Part shown: in pieces, positions 34,392 through 42,480 of the stretch | How the letters are laid out: every line of letters begins with the position of its first letter | How positions within the stretch are numbered: position 1 is the first letter of the stretch | Assembly: GCF_000021645.1 (NCBI RefSeq) | Contig: NC_011661.1 | Span: 404,723-468,722, forward strand | Direction of reading: 5' to 3' | DNA: 64,000 nucleotides | Source: Dictyoglomus turgidum DSM 6724 | Lineage (GTDB): Bacteria > Dictyoglomota > Dictyoglomia > Dictyoglomales > Dictyoglomaceae | Program-made: the position numbers and the translations under genes | The notes under the pieces: model-generated | Told to the model about the DNA's origin: nothing | Databases searched by the model: none | The model's input: only the letters and a program-made list of their open reading frames with translations

Positions 34392-35765
34392 ATGGAAATC
34401 AAAAATATAATATTGCTTTTGACTCTTATACTTTTGTTGATTATTACTGGTTGTTCTGCAAAGGAAAGTAACCTTGTTTTCAATGTTACAGTTTTGAATC
34501 CTCCATCTTCTGTAGTTATTGATAATCCCTATACTCTAAACCTGATTTCTACTCAAGATGCTTTTGTGACTGTCTACCTTAATGATAACATAGTTTTTGA
34601 GAACTATCCTATTAAAGCCAATAGTACTCAAAGTATTAACATATCTTTTTCTAAATCTCGTGGGAACAATATTAGGGTTGAAGTAAGAAACAGAAATCAA
34701 GAGAAATACGAATATGCCTATGAAAATGTTTTGTATCTCCCTAAAGTAGACATTGTGGTAGATAAAAACTATACAGGAGAAGATGGTACAGAGATCAACG
34801 GTAGAAAGTATTTCAAGAGTGTCTTAAAAGCAATGGTTTATATAACTCTGAATCAATCTGCATATTCTGGAAGAAGAGTTTATGTATTTATTAAAAGTGG
34901 AGATTATTATGAAAAAGTAAATATAATGTCTCCTAATATCAGCCTTATTGGTGAAGATGTGAATACCACAAGGATATATTACGATCTTGCAGCAGGATCT
35001 CCTGGAGCTGGTGGAACATCAGGCAGCGCCAGTGTAACTATTGCAGGTAGTGCTACTGGTTTTACTGCGGAAAATATTACTTTTGAAAATGCCTTTGATG
35101 AGATTGCTAATGCAAATATATCCAGTAAACAGGCAGTAGCAGTATTATCCCAATCTGACAAAGCTGTGTTTAAGAACTGTAGATTTATTGGTAATCAAGA
35201 TACCTTGTATGTGAGGGGTGGAATTCATTACTTTGTAGATTGCTATATTGAAGGAGATGTAGATTTCATATTTGGTGATGGTAGAGCAGTTTTTGAGAAA
35301 TGTGTAATATTCTCCGTAGATAGAGCAGGAATTACTCCAAAAGGTTATGTCACTGCTGCAAGTACAAAAATAGGCAATTTGGGATTCTTATTTACTAATT
35401 GTGAACTGAAAACAAATATAAATGAAGAAGGTTCAGTTTATCTTGGTCGTCCTTGGCATCCAAGCTCAGACCCTTATAGTGTGAATTCTAATGTGGTTCT
35501 TAGAAACTGTTATATGGATAAGCATATTCATCCTGATGGTTGGACTGCCATGAGCTCTAAAGATCCTAATACTGGTGAGACTATATGGTTCTATCCGGAT
35601 ACTGAGAGATTTTATGAGTATGAAAATTATGGACCAGGAGCAATAATAAATGATAAGAGACGTCAGCTTACAGGAGATGATGTAAACTATTACACTAAAG
35701 AAAACTATCTTGGGGGATGGGACGTGGAAAGCTTTATTAAGAATTTATATGAGGCCCCTAATTAA
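34392..35765 (+). CDS. Lipoprotein pectin methylesterase (carbohydrate esterase family 8)
   Basis: A 457-aa protein with lipobox ITGC near residue 21, an N-terminal beta-sandwich of about 110 residues and a beta-helix esterase domain. Catalytic residues are present: Asp270 in GNQDTLY, Asp291 in VDFIFG and Arg353 in LGRPW. It removes methyl groups from homogalacturonan, giving methanol and pectate, the substrate of the lyases around it. The N-terminal extra domain (LNPPSSVVIDNPYTLNLIS) is not recognised and may bind polysaccharide. SD GGGGG lies 9 nt upstream of ATG. Confidence 0.93.
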   Translation: MEIKNIILLLTLILLLIITGCSAKESNLVFNVTVLNPPSSVVIDNPYTLNLISTQDAFVTVYLNDNIVFENYPIKANSTQSINISFSKSRGNNIRVEVRNRNQEKYEYAYENVLYLPKVDIVVDKNYTGEDGTEINGRKYFKSVLKAMVYITLNQSAYSGRRVYVFIKSGDYYEKVNIMSPNISLIGEDVNTTRIYYDLAAGSPGAGGTSGSASVTIAGSATGFTAENITFENAFDEIANANISSKQAVAVLSQSDKAVFKNCRFIGNQDTLYVRGGIHYFVDCYIEGDVDFIFGDGRAVFEKCVIFSVDRAGITPKGYVTAASTKIGNLGFLFTNCELKTNINEEGSVYLGRPWHPSSDPYSVNSNVVLRNCYMDKHIHPDGWTAMSSKDPNTGETIWFYPDTERFYEYENYGPGAIINDKRRQLTGDDVNYYTKENYLGGWDVESFIKNLYEAPN

Positions 35766-35788
35766 CTTTTGAAGGGAGGGAATATAAA

Positions 35789-36772
35789 GTGAAGAAGATA
35801 GTTTATCTTTTTATACTTCTTTTGATAATTGTTCCTGTATATGCTCAAACTTCAATTTCTACAAAAGTTGAGTTTTCAATGAAGTATTATCCTGATTCTC
35901 AAAAAATAAACTTCAATCCTAATTACTATTTGTATTGTAATTTTAAAGATTTGAATATATCCGCCTTTATTGATATGAGAGATTCTGGTTTTAAGGGGGG
36001 ATATCTATCTCTAACAAATATTGGAAATATTTTGGATATTTACTTCGCTAAATACTACATTTCAGTGGAAGGTACTAAAGCTCTTTGGGATTCTCTTTTA
36101 TATAACAGGCTAAATTTAAATGGAATCCAGATTACTCTAAAAACTCCCGTTAAACTTACTCTAACTTATCTTCCATCTCTTATTGAGTCTGATGTAGCTT
36201 TTAATACCGGAAGATTAGTCTTAAAAGCCCAAACTGATGTTCTTTCAAAGTTTTTGGGGCTTAATCTTTATGGCCTTTATGATATGAATATGCAGATGAC
36301 TGTGAACACTTTTTTGGTTGGGGCAGAGGTAAAACCCTTATCTTTTTTGAGTCTCTTCTTTGAATATGGAAATAACTCAAGAAATTGGGCTGTAGGAGGA
36401 ACTATTAAACCAGTCAATAATATAACCTTGTCAGGGTACTATAGGGGAGATGGAGGTTATAATGTTGAAGCAAGTATTTCAGATATTATTCCAAAGCTCT
36501 CTCTTTATGGAGCATATTACTCTGCTCCTGATTCTCCTAACTATGTGTATGGACGTATAGTACTTCCTCCTCTTCCTTTTGGAAATATTGATGCATTATT
36601 TGGACAATATACTTCTTTAAGTACTTCTTACGTATGGTATGTAAGATTAAGCTCAAGCTGGGGTAAGGTCTCAAATACTCTAAGATTTTATAAAGGGTGG
36701 AGCTTTGGAGCAGGTTGGTTTGATACTACGATTCCTACTACTTTGGAGGAAGTGGTTTCGGTTAGCTTTTAA
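35789..36772 (+). CDS. Predicted outer-membrane beta-barrel protein, porin-like
   Basis: A 327-aa protein with a cleavable signal peptide (MKKIVYLFILLLIIVPVYAQ). The mature part is rich in alternating hydrophobic/aromatic strands (FSMKYYPDS, YYLYCNFKDLNISAFIDM, LFFEYGNNSRNWAVGGTI, TLRFYKGWSFGAGWFD). It ends in Phe (VVSVSF), the classical signal for barrel insertion. It has no recognisable enzyme motif. Start is GTG 35789 after GGGAGGG. Within the pectin operon it could let oligogalacturonides cross an outer membrane, a role like KdgM. This is inferred from architecture and position, not homology. Confidence 0.6.
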   Translation: MKKIVYLFILLLIIVPVYAQTSISTKVEFSMKYYPDSQKINFNPNYYLYCNFKDLNISAFIDMRDSGFKGGYLSLTNIGNILDIYFAKYYISVEGTKALWDSLLYNRLNLNGIQITLKTPVKLTLTYLPSLIESDVAFNTGRLVLKAQTDVLSKFLGLNLYGLYDMNMQMTVNTFLVGAEVKPLSFLSLFFEYGNNSRNWAVGGTIKPVNNITLSGYYRGDGGYNVEASISDIIPKLSLYGAYYSAPDSPNYVYGRIVLPPLPFGNIDALFGQYTSLSTSYVWYVRLSSSWGKVSNTLRFYKGWSFGAGWFDTTIPTTLEEVVSVSF

Positions 36773-36781
36773 TTTTTTAAA

Positions 36782-36808
36782 CATTATATGCAAATATTTT
36801 GCATAATG
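36782..36808. promoter_or_regulatory. Near-palindromic element before the third pectate lyase gene
   Basis: CATTAT...ATAATG arms flank an inner GCAAATATTTTGC; the only asymmetry is a 2-nt insertion. The left half shares TATGCAA-TATTTT with the element at 31601-31630. It is 23 nt upstream of the start codon, suggesting an operator of the same regulator. Confidence 0.5.
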
Positions 36809-36830
36809 ATAAAGAGGGGAGGTTAAACAC

Positions 36831-37958
36831 ATGAGATTAAAAAGATATATGAGTATTTTGGTGGTAGGGTTATTTCTATTAGTTATTTCAGGTTGCAGCC
36901 CTAAAATAATAAATGTTCAACCCTCTATAGTTATAGAGGGTTATGATGAACCAATGATAGGTTTTGCTACTATTGGTGACGGTACTACTGGTGGTGCTAA
37001 GGGAGAAGTTGTAGTGGTAAAAGACTATAAAGAGTTCTTCAATGCGGTTTATCATAGTGATGATACTCCAAGGATTGTTCTTGTGGATGGAACCATAACC
37101 TATACTATCTCCTATTATTTAGAAGATCCAAAATATGTGAATACTATAAATATTGCGTCAAATAAAACGATTATTGGGCTTGGTAACGGTGCTACTATTG
37201 ATGGGATATCTTTGAGGATTGGAAGGCAGGGCGATCCTGAAAGTAACATTATTATAAGAAATATTACTTTTGATAATGCTCCAGATGACAATATATCCAT
37301 ATGGTGGGGTTCACACCATATTTGGATAGATCATTGTACCTTTAGGAGAGCAGTTGATAGTAATGTGGATATAACAAGACAAGGAAACTATGTTACTTTG
37401 TCTTGGAACATATTCGAAAAATTTGCAGGGGAAGGGTCAAAAGGTGTAAGTATTGTAGGTGGTTCAGATACTTTGCCTGAGGATGCAGATTACTTAAGAG
37501 TTACTTACCATCACAATTGGTTTAATGGAACCGCAGGAAGAAATCCTAGAATGAGATATGGAATTGTTCATATATTTAACAACTACTATACCGATGTTCA
37601 ACTTGGGCCAAATGGTACTTGTGCAGTAAGAGCTCTTGTAGAGCATAATTATTTTGAAAGGGTACTTACCCCAACTCAGATTTCTACCCCTCCAGGGTTT
37701 ATAGTACTTTCTAAGGAAGATCCAGAGAATGGAGATACAAATGTTTATGTGGATAGTGGCACTCCTACAAGAAATCTTCCTACTTATGATCAGTTAACTG
37801 ATGGAGTTAATTATGATTTTAGAGATAGAGCTAATGAGTGGCTAAATATTTCTAACTGGATACCCTATTCTTATACTCCTGATTTAGCAGCAAGTGTGCC
37901 ACAGATTGTCCAAGAAAAAGCTGGAGCGGGAAAGATTATTGTAAATTATAGCAAGTAA
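36831..37958 (+). CDS. Lipoprotein pectate lyase, polysaccharide lyase family 1
   Basis: A 375-aa PL1 enzyme anchored through the lipobox ISGC near residue 22. The beta-helix begins at MIGFATIGDGTTGGAKGE and carries IASNKTIIGLG, WIDHCTFRRAVDSNVDITR (calcium site), VTYHHNWFNGTAGRNPRMRYG (catalytic arginine region) and VHIFNNYYT. It lacks the FnIII domains of the 31645 gene. It probably has different preferred chain length or methylation, but that cannot be read from sequence. The palindromic element at 36782-36808 precedes it and a strong terminator follows. Confidence 0.93.
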   Translation: MRLKRYMSILVVGLFLLVISGCSPKIINVQPSIVIEGYDEPMIGFATIGDGTTGGAKGEVVVVKDYKEFFNAVYHSDDTPRIVLVDGTITYTISYYLEDPKYVNTINIASNKTIIGLGNGATIDGISLRIGRQGDPESNIIIRNITFDNAPDDNISIWWGSHHIWIDHCTFRRAVDSNVDITRQGNYVTLSWNIFEKFAGEGSKGVSIVGGSDTLPEDADYLRVTYHHNWFNGTAGRNPRMRYGIVHIFNNYYTDVQLGPNGTCAVRALVEHNYFERVLTPTQISTPPGFIVLSKEDPENGDTNVYVDSGTPTRNLPTYDQLTDGVNYDFRDRANEWLNISNWIPYSYTPDLAASVPQIVQEKAGAGKIIVNYSK

Positions 37959-37966
37959 GATGCATT

Positions 37967-38010
37967 ATGGGGGCTTTTCTGAAATTAATAGGAAAAGCCC
38001 CCATTTTTTT
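37967..38010 (+). terminator. Intrinsic terminator after the third pectate lyase gene
   Basis: TGGGGGCTTTTC pairs with GAAAAGCCCCCA around a 12-nt loop and is followed by TTTTTTT. It ends the extracellular part of the pectin operon. Confidence 0.9.
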
Positions 38011-38037
38011 ATTGAATTAAAAGGAGGGAAGAGGTAA

Positions 38038-39213
38038 ATGAGAAGATATTTAAAAATTCTGTTCTTATTACTATTTGTACTTTTCGTAGCAGGCTGTGCT
38101 AATTTTTCTCCTAAAACTACTTGGAAACTTATTCATGGGTATGCAAAAAATGATTCTGTAAATGCTGGAATTGTGTCAAAAGATGGAAATTTTATTTTTG
38201 CAGGATATAGCAATTCAAAGAATCCTAACGGAGAAGATGATGTTTATGTTTTAAAGATTGATAAGTGGGGAAATGTTTTGGGAGAATTATTTCCTTTTGG
38301 AGAAAGGGACGACAATGCTCAATGTATTATAGAGACTAGTGATGGAGGATTTTTAGTAGTTGGAGAAAGCTATTCTTATGCCACAGGGATATCTAAGGAT
38401 CTTTATGTTATGAAATATGATTCCTTAGGTAATCTTTCTTGGGCAAAAAATTTTGGTGGCATGGATATGGATGGTGGAAGATGGGCTATTGAGGATTCTG
38501 AAGGTAATTATGTAATTGTTGGATGGACCAGATCCTTTGGAGCAGGAAATTCAGACTTTTATGTATTGAAGCTCTCTCCCAATGGAACAGTAATATGGAC
38601 TAAAACTTGGGGTGGAGGTAATTTTGATGAAGCTAATTCAATTTTGGAGGTTAGTGATGGATATTTAGTGGTTGGGTTTACTCTTTCTTACAGTGCTGGA
38701 GGAAAAGATGTAGCTTTGGTGAAGTTTGATAAAAATGGGAATGTTCTTTGGTATAAGACTTATGGTGGAAGTAAAGATGATGTGGGAAGTAAAATAATTG
38801 AGACTTCTGATGGAAACTTTTTAATTATTGGAAGTACCCTTTCCTACGGAACTTCAGGTGATATTTATGTGTTGAAGATAGATGGGAATGGGAATCTTTT
38901 GTGGCAAGCAAATTATGGGGGAGAAAAAGAAGATTATGCAAATGATGTTAAGGAGACATTAGATAGGGGATTTATTATAGTGGGAGCTACAAGATCCTTT
39001 AGTTGTCTTGGACTTGGGATTTTCTTAGTTAAAATTGATTCTAAAGGTGAATTAGTATGGCAGAAGGTATATGATGGAGAGGGAGACGATGAGGCAAATA
39101 CTGTGATTTTGATGAATGATGGAGGATTTTTAGTAGGGGGTTATACTAGATCCTGGGGAGCAGAGCAGTCTGATGTAATTATCATGAGGTTAAATTCAAA
39201 GGGTGAGTTATAA
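38038..39213 (+). CDS. Beta-propeller-repeat lipoprotein
   Basis: A 391-aa protein with signal peptide and lipobox VAGC near residue 20. The rest consists of about seven repeats of roughly 50 residues with the pattern DGGFLVVGxTxS-x-G-x-DxYVLKxDxxGNxLWxKxxGG, as in VGWTRSFGAGNSDFYVLK, VGFTLSYSAGGKDVALVK and VGGYTRSWGAEQSDVIIMR. Such repeats build beta-propellers used for binding. There is no visible catalytic motif. It sits between the lyase operon and the oligosaccharide transporter, and a close paralog is at 43876, so a surface carbohydrate-binding role is likely. Confidence 0.75.
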   Translation: MRRYLKILFLLLFVLFVAGCANFSPKTTWKLIHGYAKNDSVNAGIVSKDGNFIFAGYSNSKNPNGEDDVYVLKIDKWGNVLGELFPFGERDDNAQCIIETSDGGFLVVGESYSYATGISKDLYVMKYDSLGNLSWAKNFGGMDMDGGRWAIEDSEGNYVIVGWTRSFGAGNSDFYVLKLSPNGTVIWTKTWGGGNFDEANSILEVSDGYLVVGFTLSYSAGGKDVALVKFDKNGNVLWYKTYGGSKDDVGSKIIETSDGNFLIIGSTLSYGTSGDIYVLKIDGNGNLLWQANYGGEKEDYANDVKETLDRGFIIVGATRSFSCLGLGIFLVKIDSKGELVWQKVYDGEGDDEANTVILMNDGGFLVGGYTRSWGAEQSDVIIMRLNSKGEL

Positions 39214-39222
39214 ATTTTTCAC

Positions 39223-39279
39223 TTGAAGAAAATTTTAAAGTTAGTGTATAATATACAAAAGTATTTCATAATATACAAA
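39223..39279 (+). promoter_or_regulatory. Promoter and twin operator-like repeats before the CUT1 transporter
   Basis: TTGAAG (39223-39228), an 18-bp spacer and TATAAT (39247-39252) form the promoter. ATAATATACAAA occurs at 39248-39259 and again at 39268-39279, two direct copies 20 bp apart. The first overlaps the -10 and the second lies just after the predicted start. The same 12-mer is present in reverse orientation at 31616-31627 in the lyase operon leader. Confidence 0.6.
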
Positions 39280-39287
39280 GGAGGTGG
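39277..39287 (+). promoter_or_regulatory. SD-like leader element before the binding-protein gene
   Basis: AAAGGAGGTGG is a very strong anti-SD match about 94 nt upstream of the true start at 39381, which has its own GGGGGAGG. The only frame available is GTG GAA ATA AGG CAG AAA TAA (six codons). It resembles the leader elements at 13630, 33234 and 55455. Confidence 0.4.
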
Positions 39288-39380
39288 AAATAAGGCAGAA
39301 ATAACGTTTAGATTTCTTTTAGGACTCTTTTTCAATTTTTCTTTTTTAAAATTCATTTTTTGGGGGAGGTTTAAAAAGTT

Positions 39381-40655
39381 ATGAAAAAGTACTTTAAGTT
39401 AACAATTTTAGTATTAGTTTTAGTTAGTTTTATCCTTGCTATTTCTCCAGCTCAACAGCAGATTACATTAAGAATTATCTGGTGGGGTTCTCAGGATAGA
39501 CATAACAGAACTTTGAAAGTAATAGAGCTTTTCCAAAAGAAATACCCCAACATTAAGATTGTATCAGAATATACAGGATGGTCTGAGTATTATACAAAAC
39601 TTACCACTATGGCTGCAGGTGGAAACCTTCCAGATATTATGCAACAGGACCACGCATATATTAGGGGATGGGTAGAGAAAGGCTTACTTTTACCTCTTGA
39701 TGATTTAGTAGCACAAGGTATTATAAATCTTAAAGATGTAGCAAAAAGCATAGTCGATTCTGGAAGATTAAGTGGAAAACTTTATGCCATAAACTTAGGA
39801 AATAACTCTCAAGCCTTTGCTATTGATCCGGAGGTATTTAGAAAGGCAGGAGTTCCTCTTCCACCTACTTTATGGACATGGGATGATTTCAAGAGAATTG
39901 CAAGGATAATTCATAGAAAACTTGGCATATATGGAGCAGCGGAGAACCTTGGCGATCATAACATATTCAGAGTATGGACTATTGAAAACGGTGGATATCT
40001 TTTCAGCGAAGATGGTAAATCCTTGGGATACGAAGATGATAACGTATACGCAAGCTTCTACAAGATGCTTCTTGAACTTCAAGACGAAGGTGTAATTCCT
40101 TCAAGAGATGTAGAAGTTGCAAGGGGTAGTGTAAGTCCAGAGCAAAGATTTATATGTCTTGGAAAGTCTGCAATGCAATTTACTTGGAGTAACCAGCTTA
40201 CAGCTATGAGCAAAGCTCTTAAAGATAAACCTTTGAAACTTTATATGATTCCAACACTAAATGGAAAGGTTGGAAACTTCTTAAAGCCATCAATGTTTTT
40301 TGCAATCAATGCTAAGACTAAATATCCCAAGGAAGCAGCAATGTTTATAAACTTCTTTATTAATGATATTGAGGCTGGAAAGATACTAATGGCAGAGAGA
40401 GGAGTGCCGGTATCCAAGAAAGTACAGCTTGCTCTAAAGCCAATTTTAACTCCTGTGGAGAAAGAAATATTTAACTTCATAGCTACAGTAGAAAAATATG
40501 GAGCTCCAACTCCTGCTCCAGACCCAGAAAGATGGCAAGAAATTTATAACAATGTCTATACTCCCCTTTATGACCAAATAATGTATAAGAAGATTACTCC
40601 AGAAGAAGCTGCAAAGAGATTTAGAGAACAAGTGACTCAAATACTTAGAAAGTAG
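39381..40655 (+). CDS. CUT1 ABC transporter binding protein, probably for oligogalacturonides
   Basis: A 424-aa extracellular solute-binding protein of family 1. It has a signal peptide (about residues 1-25, ending SPAQQ), then LRIIWWGSQDRHNRTLKVIELFQKKYPNIKI, TTMAAGGNLPDIMQQ, RGWVEKGLLLPLDDL and KYPKEAAMFINFFINDIEAG. It should capture an oligosaccharide and pass it to the two permeases downstream. No ATPase gene is adjacent; a shared MsmK-type ATPase elsewhere is expected. GH4 and KDG kinase in the same run suggest an oligogalacturonide ligand. A U-free stem-loop separates it from the permeases. Confidence 0.88.
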   Translation: MKKYFKLTILVLVLVSFILAISPAQQQITLRIIWWGSQDRHNRTLKVIELFQKKYPNIKIVSEYTGWSEYYTKLTTMAAGGNLPDIMQQDHAYIRGWVEKGLLLPLDDLVAQGIINLKDVAKSIVDSGRLSGKLYAINLGNNSQAFAIDPEVFRKAGVPLPPTLWTWDDFKRIARIIHRKLGIYGAAENLGDHNIFRVWTIENGGYLFSEDGKSLGYEDDNVYASFYKMLLELQDEGVIPSRDVEVARGSVSPEQRFICLGKSAMQFTWSNQLTAMSKALKDKPLKLYMIPTLNGKVGNFLKPSMFFAINAKTKYPKEAAMFINFFINDIEAGKILMAERGVPVSKKVQLALKPILTPVEKEIFNFIATVEKYGAPTPAPDPERWQEIYNNVYTPLYDQIMYKKITPEEAAKRFREQVTQILRK

Positions 40656-40667
40656 AGGGAAAACAAG

Positions 40668-40689
40668 GGGAGGGATTATTCCCTCCCCA
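40668..40689. other. Intercistronic stem-loop between binding protein and permeases
   Basis: GGGGAGGGA and TCCCTCCCC form a perfect 9-bp G+C-rich stem with a TTAT loop. The following AAATTATG has no T-run. It probably stabilises the upstream binding-protein mRNA rather than ending transcription. Confidence 0.7.
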
Positions 40690-40716
40690 AATTATGTTAT
40701 GGGAGGTTAACCCTAA

Positions 40717-41625
40717 ATGAAGAAACTTACCAAGAAAAGAAAGCACGATATTTTTATGGGATATCTTTTTACCAGCCCTTGGATATTAGGCTTTCTGTTT
40801 TTCATCGTATTTCCTTTAATAACTTCTTTTTATCTTTCTTTTACAAGATATGATATCCTTTCTGCTCCAAGATGGATAGGACTTCAAAACTGGATAAGGA
40901 TGTTTACTCAGGATCCCAGGTTTTGGAATGCCACTAAAGCCACCTTTAAATATGTGATATTTGAGGTACCTTTGAGGCTTCTTTTTGCTTTTATTGTTGC
41001 TCTTATCTTTAGTCAAAGAGAAAGCAAAATCTTAAACTTATATCGTGCTATTTATTATATTCCTTCTCTTATTGGTGGAAGTGTGGCGATTGCGGTAGTT
41101 TGGAGGCAAATATGGGGATATCCTGACGGTATAGTCAATGCCATATTGTCTATTTTGGGACTTAAAGGTATGAATTGGCTTGGAGACACGCGTACTGCCA
41201 TATGGACCCTTATTTTACTTGCAGTATGGCAATTTGGATCTCCCATGCTTATATTTTTAGCAGCTTTAAAGCAGGTTCCTACTGAGCTTTATGAGGCAGC
41301 AACCATTGATGGTGCAAATTTCTGGGGAAGACTATTTAAAATTACTATTCCTATGGTTACTCCAGTGATTCTTTTTAATCTCATAAACCAAATGATACAT
41401 GCATTTATGGCATTTACACAATCTTACATCATCACTCAAGGTGGACCTTTAGATTCTACACTCTTTTATGCGGTTTATATGTATAGGAAAGCCTTTAATG
41501 ATTTTGAGATGGGATATGCATCTGCTCTTGCCTGGTTTATGCTTACTCTTGTAGGGATATTTACCATCATTATATTTAAGACCTCCAACCGTTGGGTCTA
41601 TTATGAAGCAGAGGAGGGAGTATAG
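40717..41625 (+). CDS. CUT1 ABC transporter permease, MalF type
   Basis: A 302-aa protein with six predicted helices (GYLFTSPWILGFLFFIVFPLI at the N-terminus). It has the permease coupling motif EAATIDGANFWGRLFKITIPMVTPV, the EAA loop that docks to the ATPase. With the MalG-type partner it forms the channel for the sugar captured by the 39381 protein. SD GGGAGG precedes ATG. Its stop codon TAG shares its last base with the GTG start of the next gene. Confidence 0.93.
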   Translation: MKKLTKKRKHDIFMGYLFTSPWILGFLFFIVFPLITSFYLSFTRYDILSAPRWIGLQNWIRMFTQDPRFWNATKATFKYVIFEVPLRLLFAFIVALIFSQRESKILNLYRAIYYIPSLIGGSVAIAVVWRQIWGYPDGIVNAILSILGLKGMNWLGDTRTAIWTLILLAVWQFGSPMLIFLAALKQVPTELYEAATIDGANFWGRLFKITIPMVTPVILFNLINQMIHAFMAFTQSYIITQGGPLDSTLFYAVYMYRKAFNDFEMGYASALAWFMLTLVGIFTIIIFKTSNRWVYYEAEEGV

Positions 41626-42464
41626 TGAGAAAGAAAACTTTAAATACCATAATTTATTATACCTTTGTTACTATAATTGCTTTTTTTATGGTTTATCCTG
41701 CTCTTTGGATGCTAAGTAGTTCTTTTAAACAACCCTGGGAGATATTTGGGAATATTTTAAGCCTTATTCCTAAGGAACCTACCTTACACAATTACAAAGA
41801 GGGTTGGCAGGGATTCGGCGGAATAACTTTTGCGACTTTTTTTAAAAACTCCTTTATAATTGCAGGTTTAAATACCATTGGAACAGTACTTTCTTCCACT
41901 ATTGTTGCTTATGGACTTTCAAGAATTCCTTTTCCAGGAAGAAGAATGATTTTTACCACAGTCATATTAACCCTTATGCTTCCTATGCAGGTGCAAATTG
42001 TCCCAAGGTACATACTCTTTTCTAAACTTGGTTGGATAAATACCTTTTATCCTTTAATTGTACCTGCTTTTTTGGGGGGTCCATTCTTTATATTTATGGT
42101 CATGCAATTTATAAGGGGAATACCAAAGGAGCTTGATGAATCTGCCTTTATTGATGGTGCGGATAGGATTAAGATTTTTTATTATGTTATTCTTCCTAAT
42201 TTAAAACCTGTGGTAACTACCGCTGCAATCTTTGCCTTCTATTGGGCATGGAATGACTTTATGGGTCCTCTTGTATATCTGAATAGCCCCGAAAAATATC
42301 CTGTATCAGTAGCGCTTAGGGCTTTCTCAGATCCTTCTGCTGTAACTAACTGGGGTGCAGTATTTGCTATGTCTACATTATCTCTTATTCCAGTTTTGGT
42401 TATATTTGTATTATTCCAAAAATACATTGTTCAAGGTGTTACAACTACTGGATTAAGAGGCTAA
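41625..42464 (+). CDS. CUT1 ABC transporter permease, MalG type
   Basis: A 279-aa membrane protein with six helices, the lead segment FFMVYPALWMLSSSFKQPWEIF and the EAA loop ELDESAFIDGADRIKIFYYVILPNLKP. It ends in QKYIVQGVTTTGLRG, the C-terminus typical of MalG. Start is GTG 41625, one base into the preceding stop, so translation is coupled. The degraded copy at 26914-27006 is the tail of a paralog of this gene. The GH4 gene follows 16 bp downstream. Confidence 0.93.
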   Translation: MRKKTLNTIIYYTFVTIIAFFMVYPALWMLSSSFKQPWEIFGNILSLIPKEPTLHNYKEGWQGFGGITFATFFKNSFIIAGLNTIGTVLSSTIVAYGLSRIPFPGRRMIFTTVILTLMLPMQVQIVPRYILFSKLGWINTFYPLIVPAFLGGPFFIFMVMQFIRGIPKELDESAFIDGADRIKIFYYVILPNLKPVVTTAAIFAFYWAWNDFMGPLVYLNSPEKYPVSVALRAFSDPSAVTNWGAVFAMSTLSLIPVLVIFVLFQKYIVQGVTTTGLRG

Positions 42465-42480
42465 GAAAGGAGGAAAAAAA

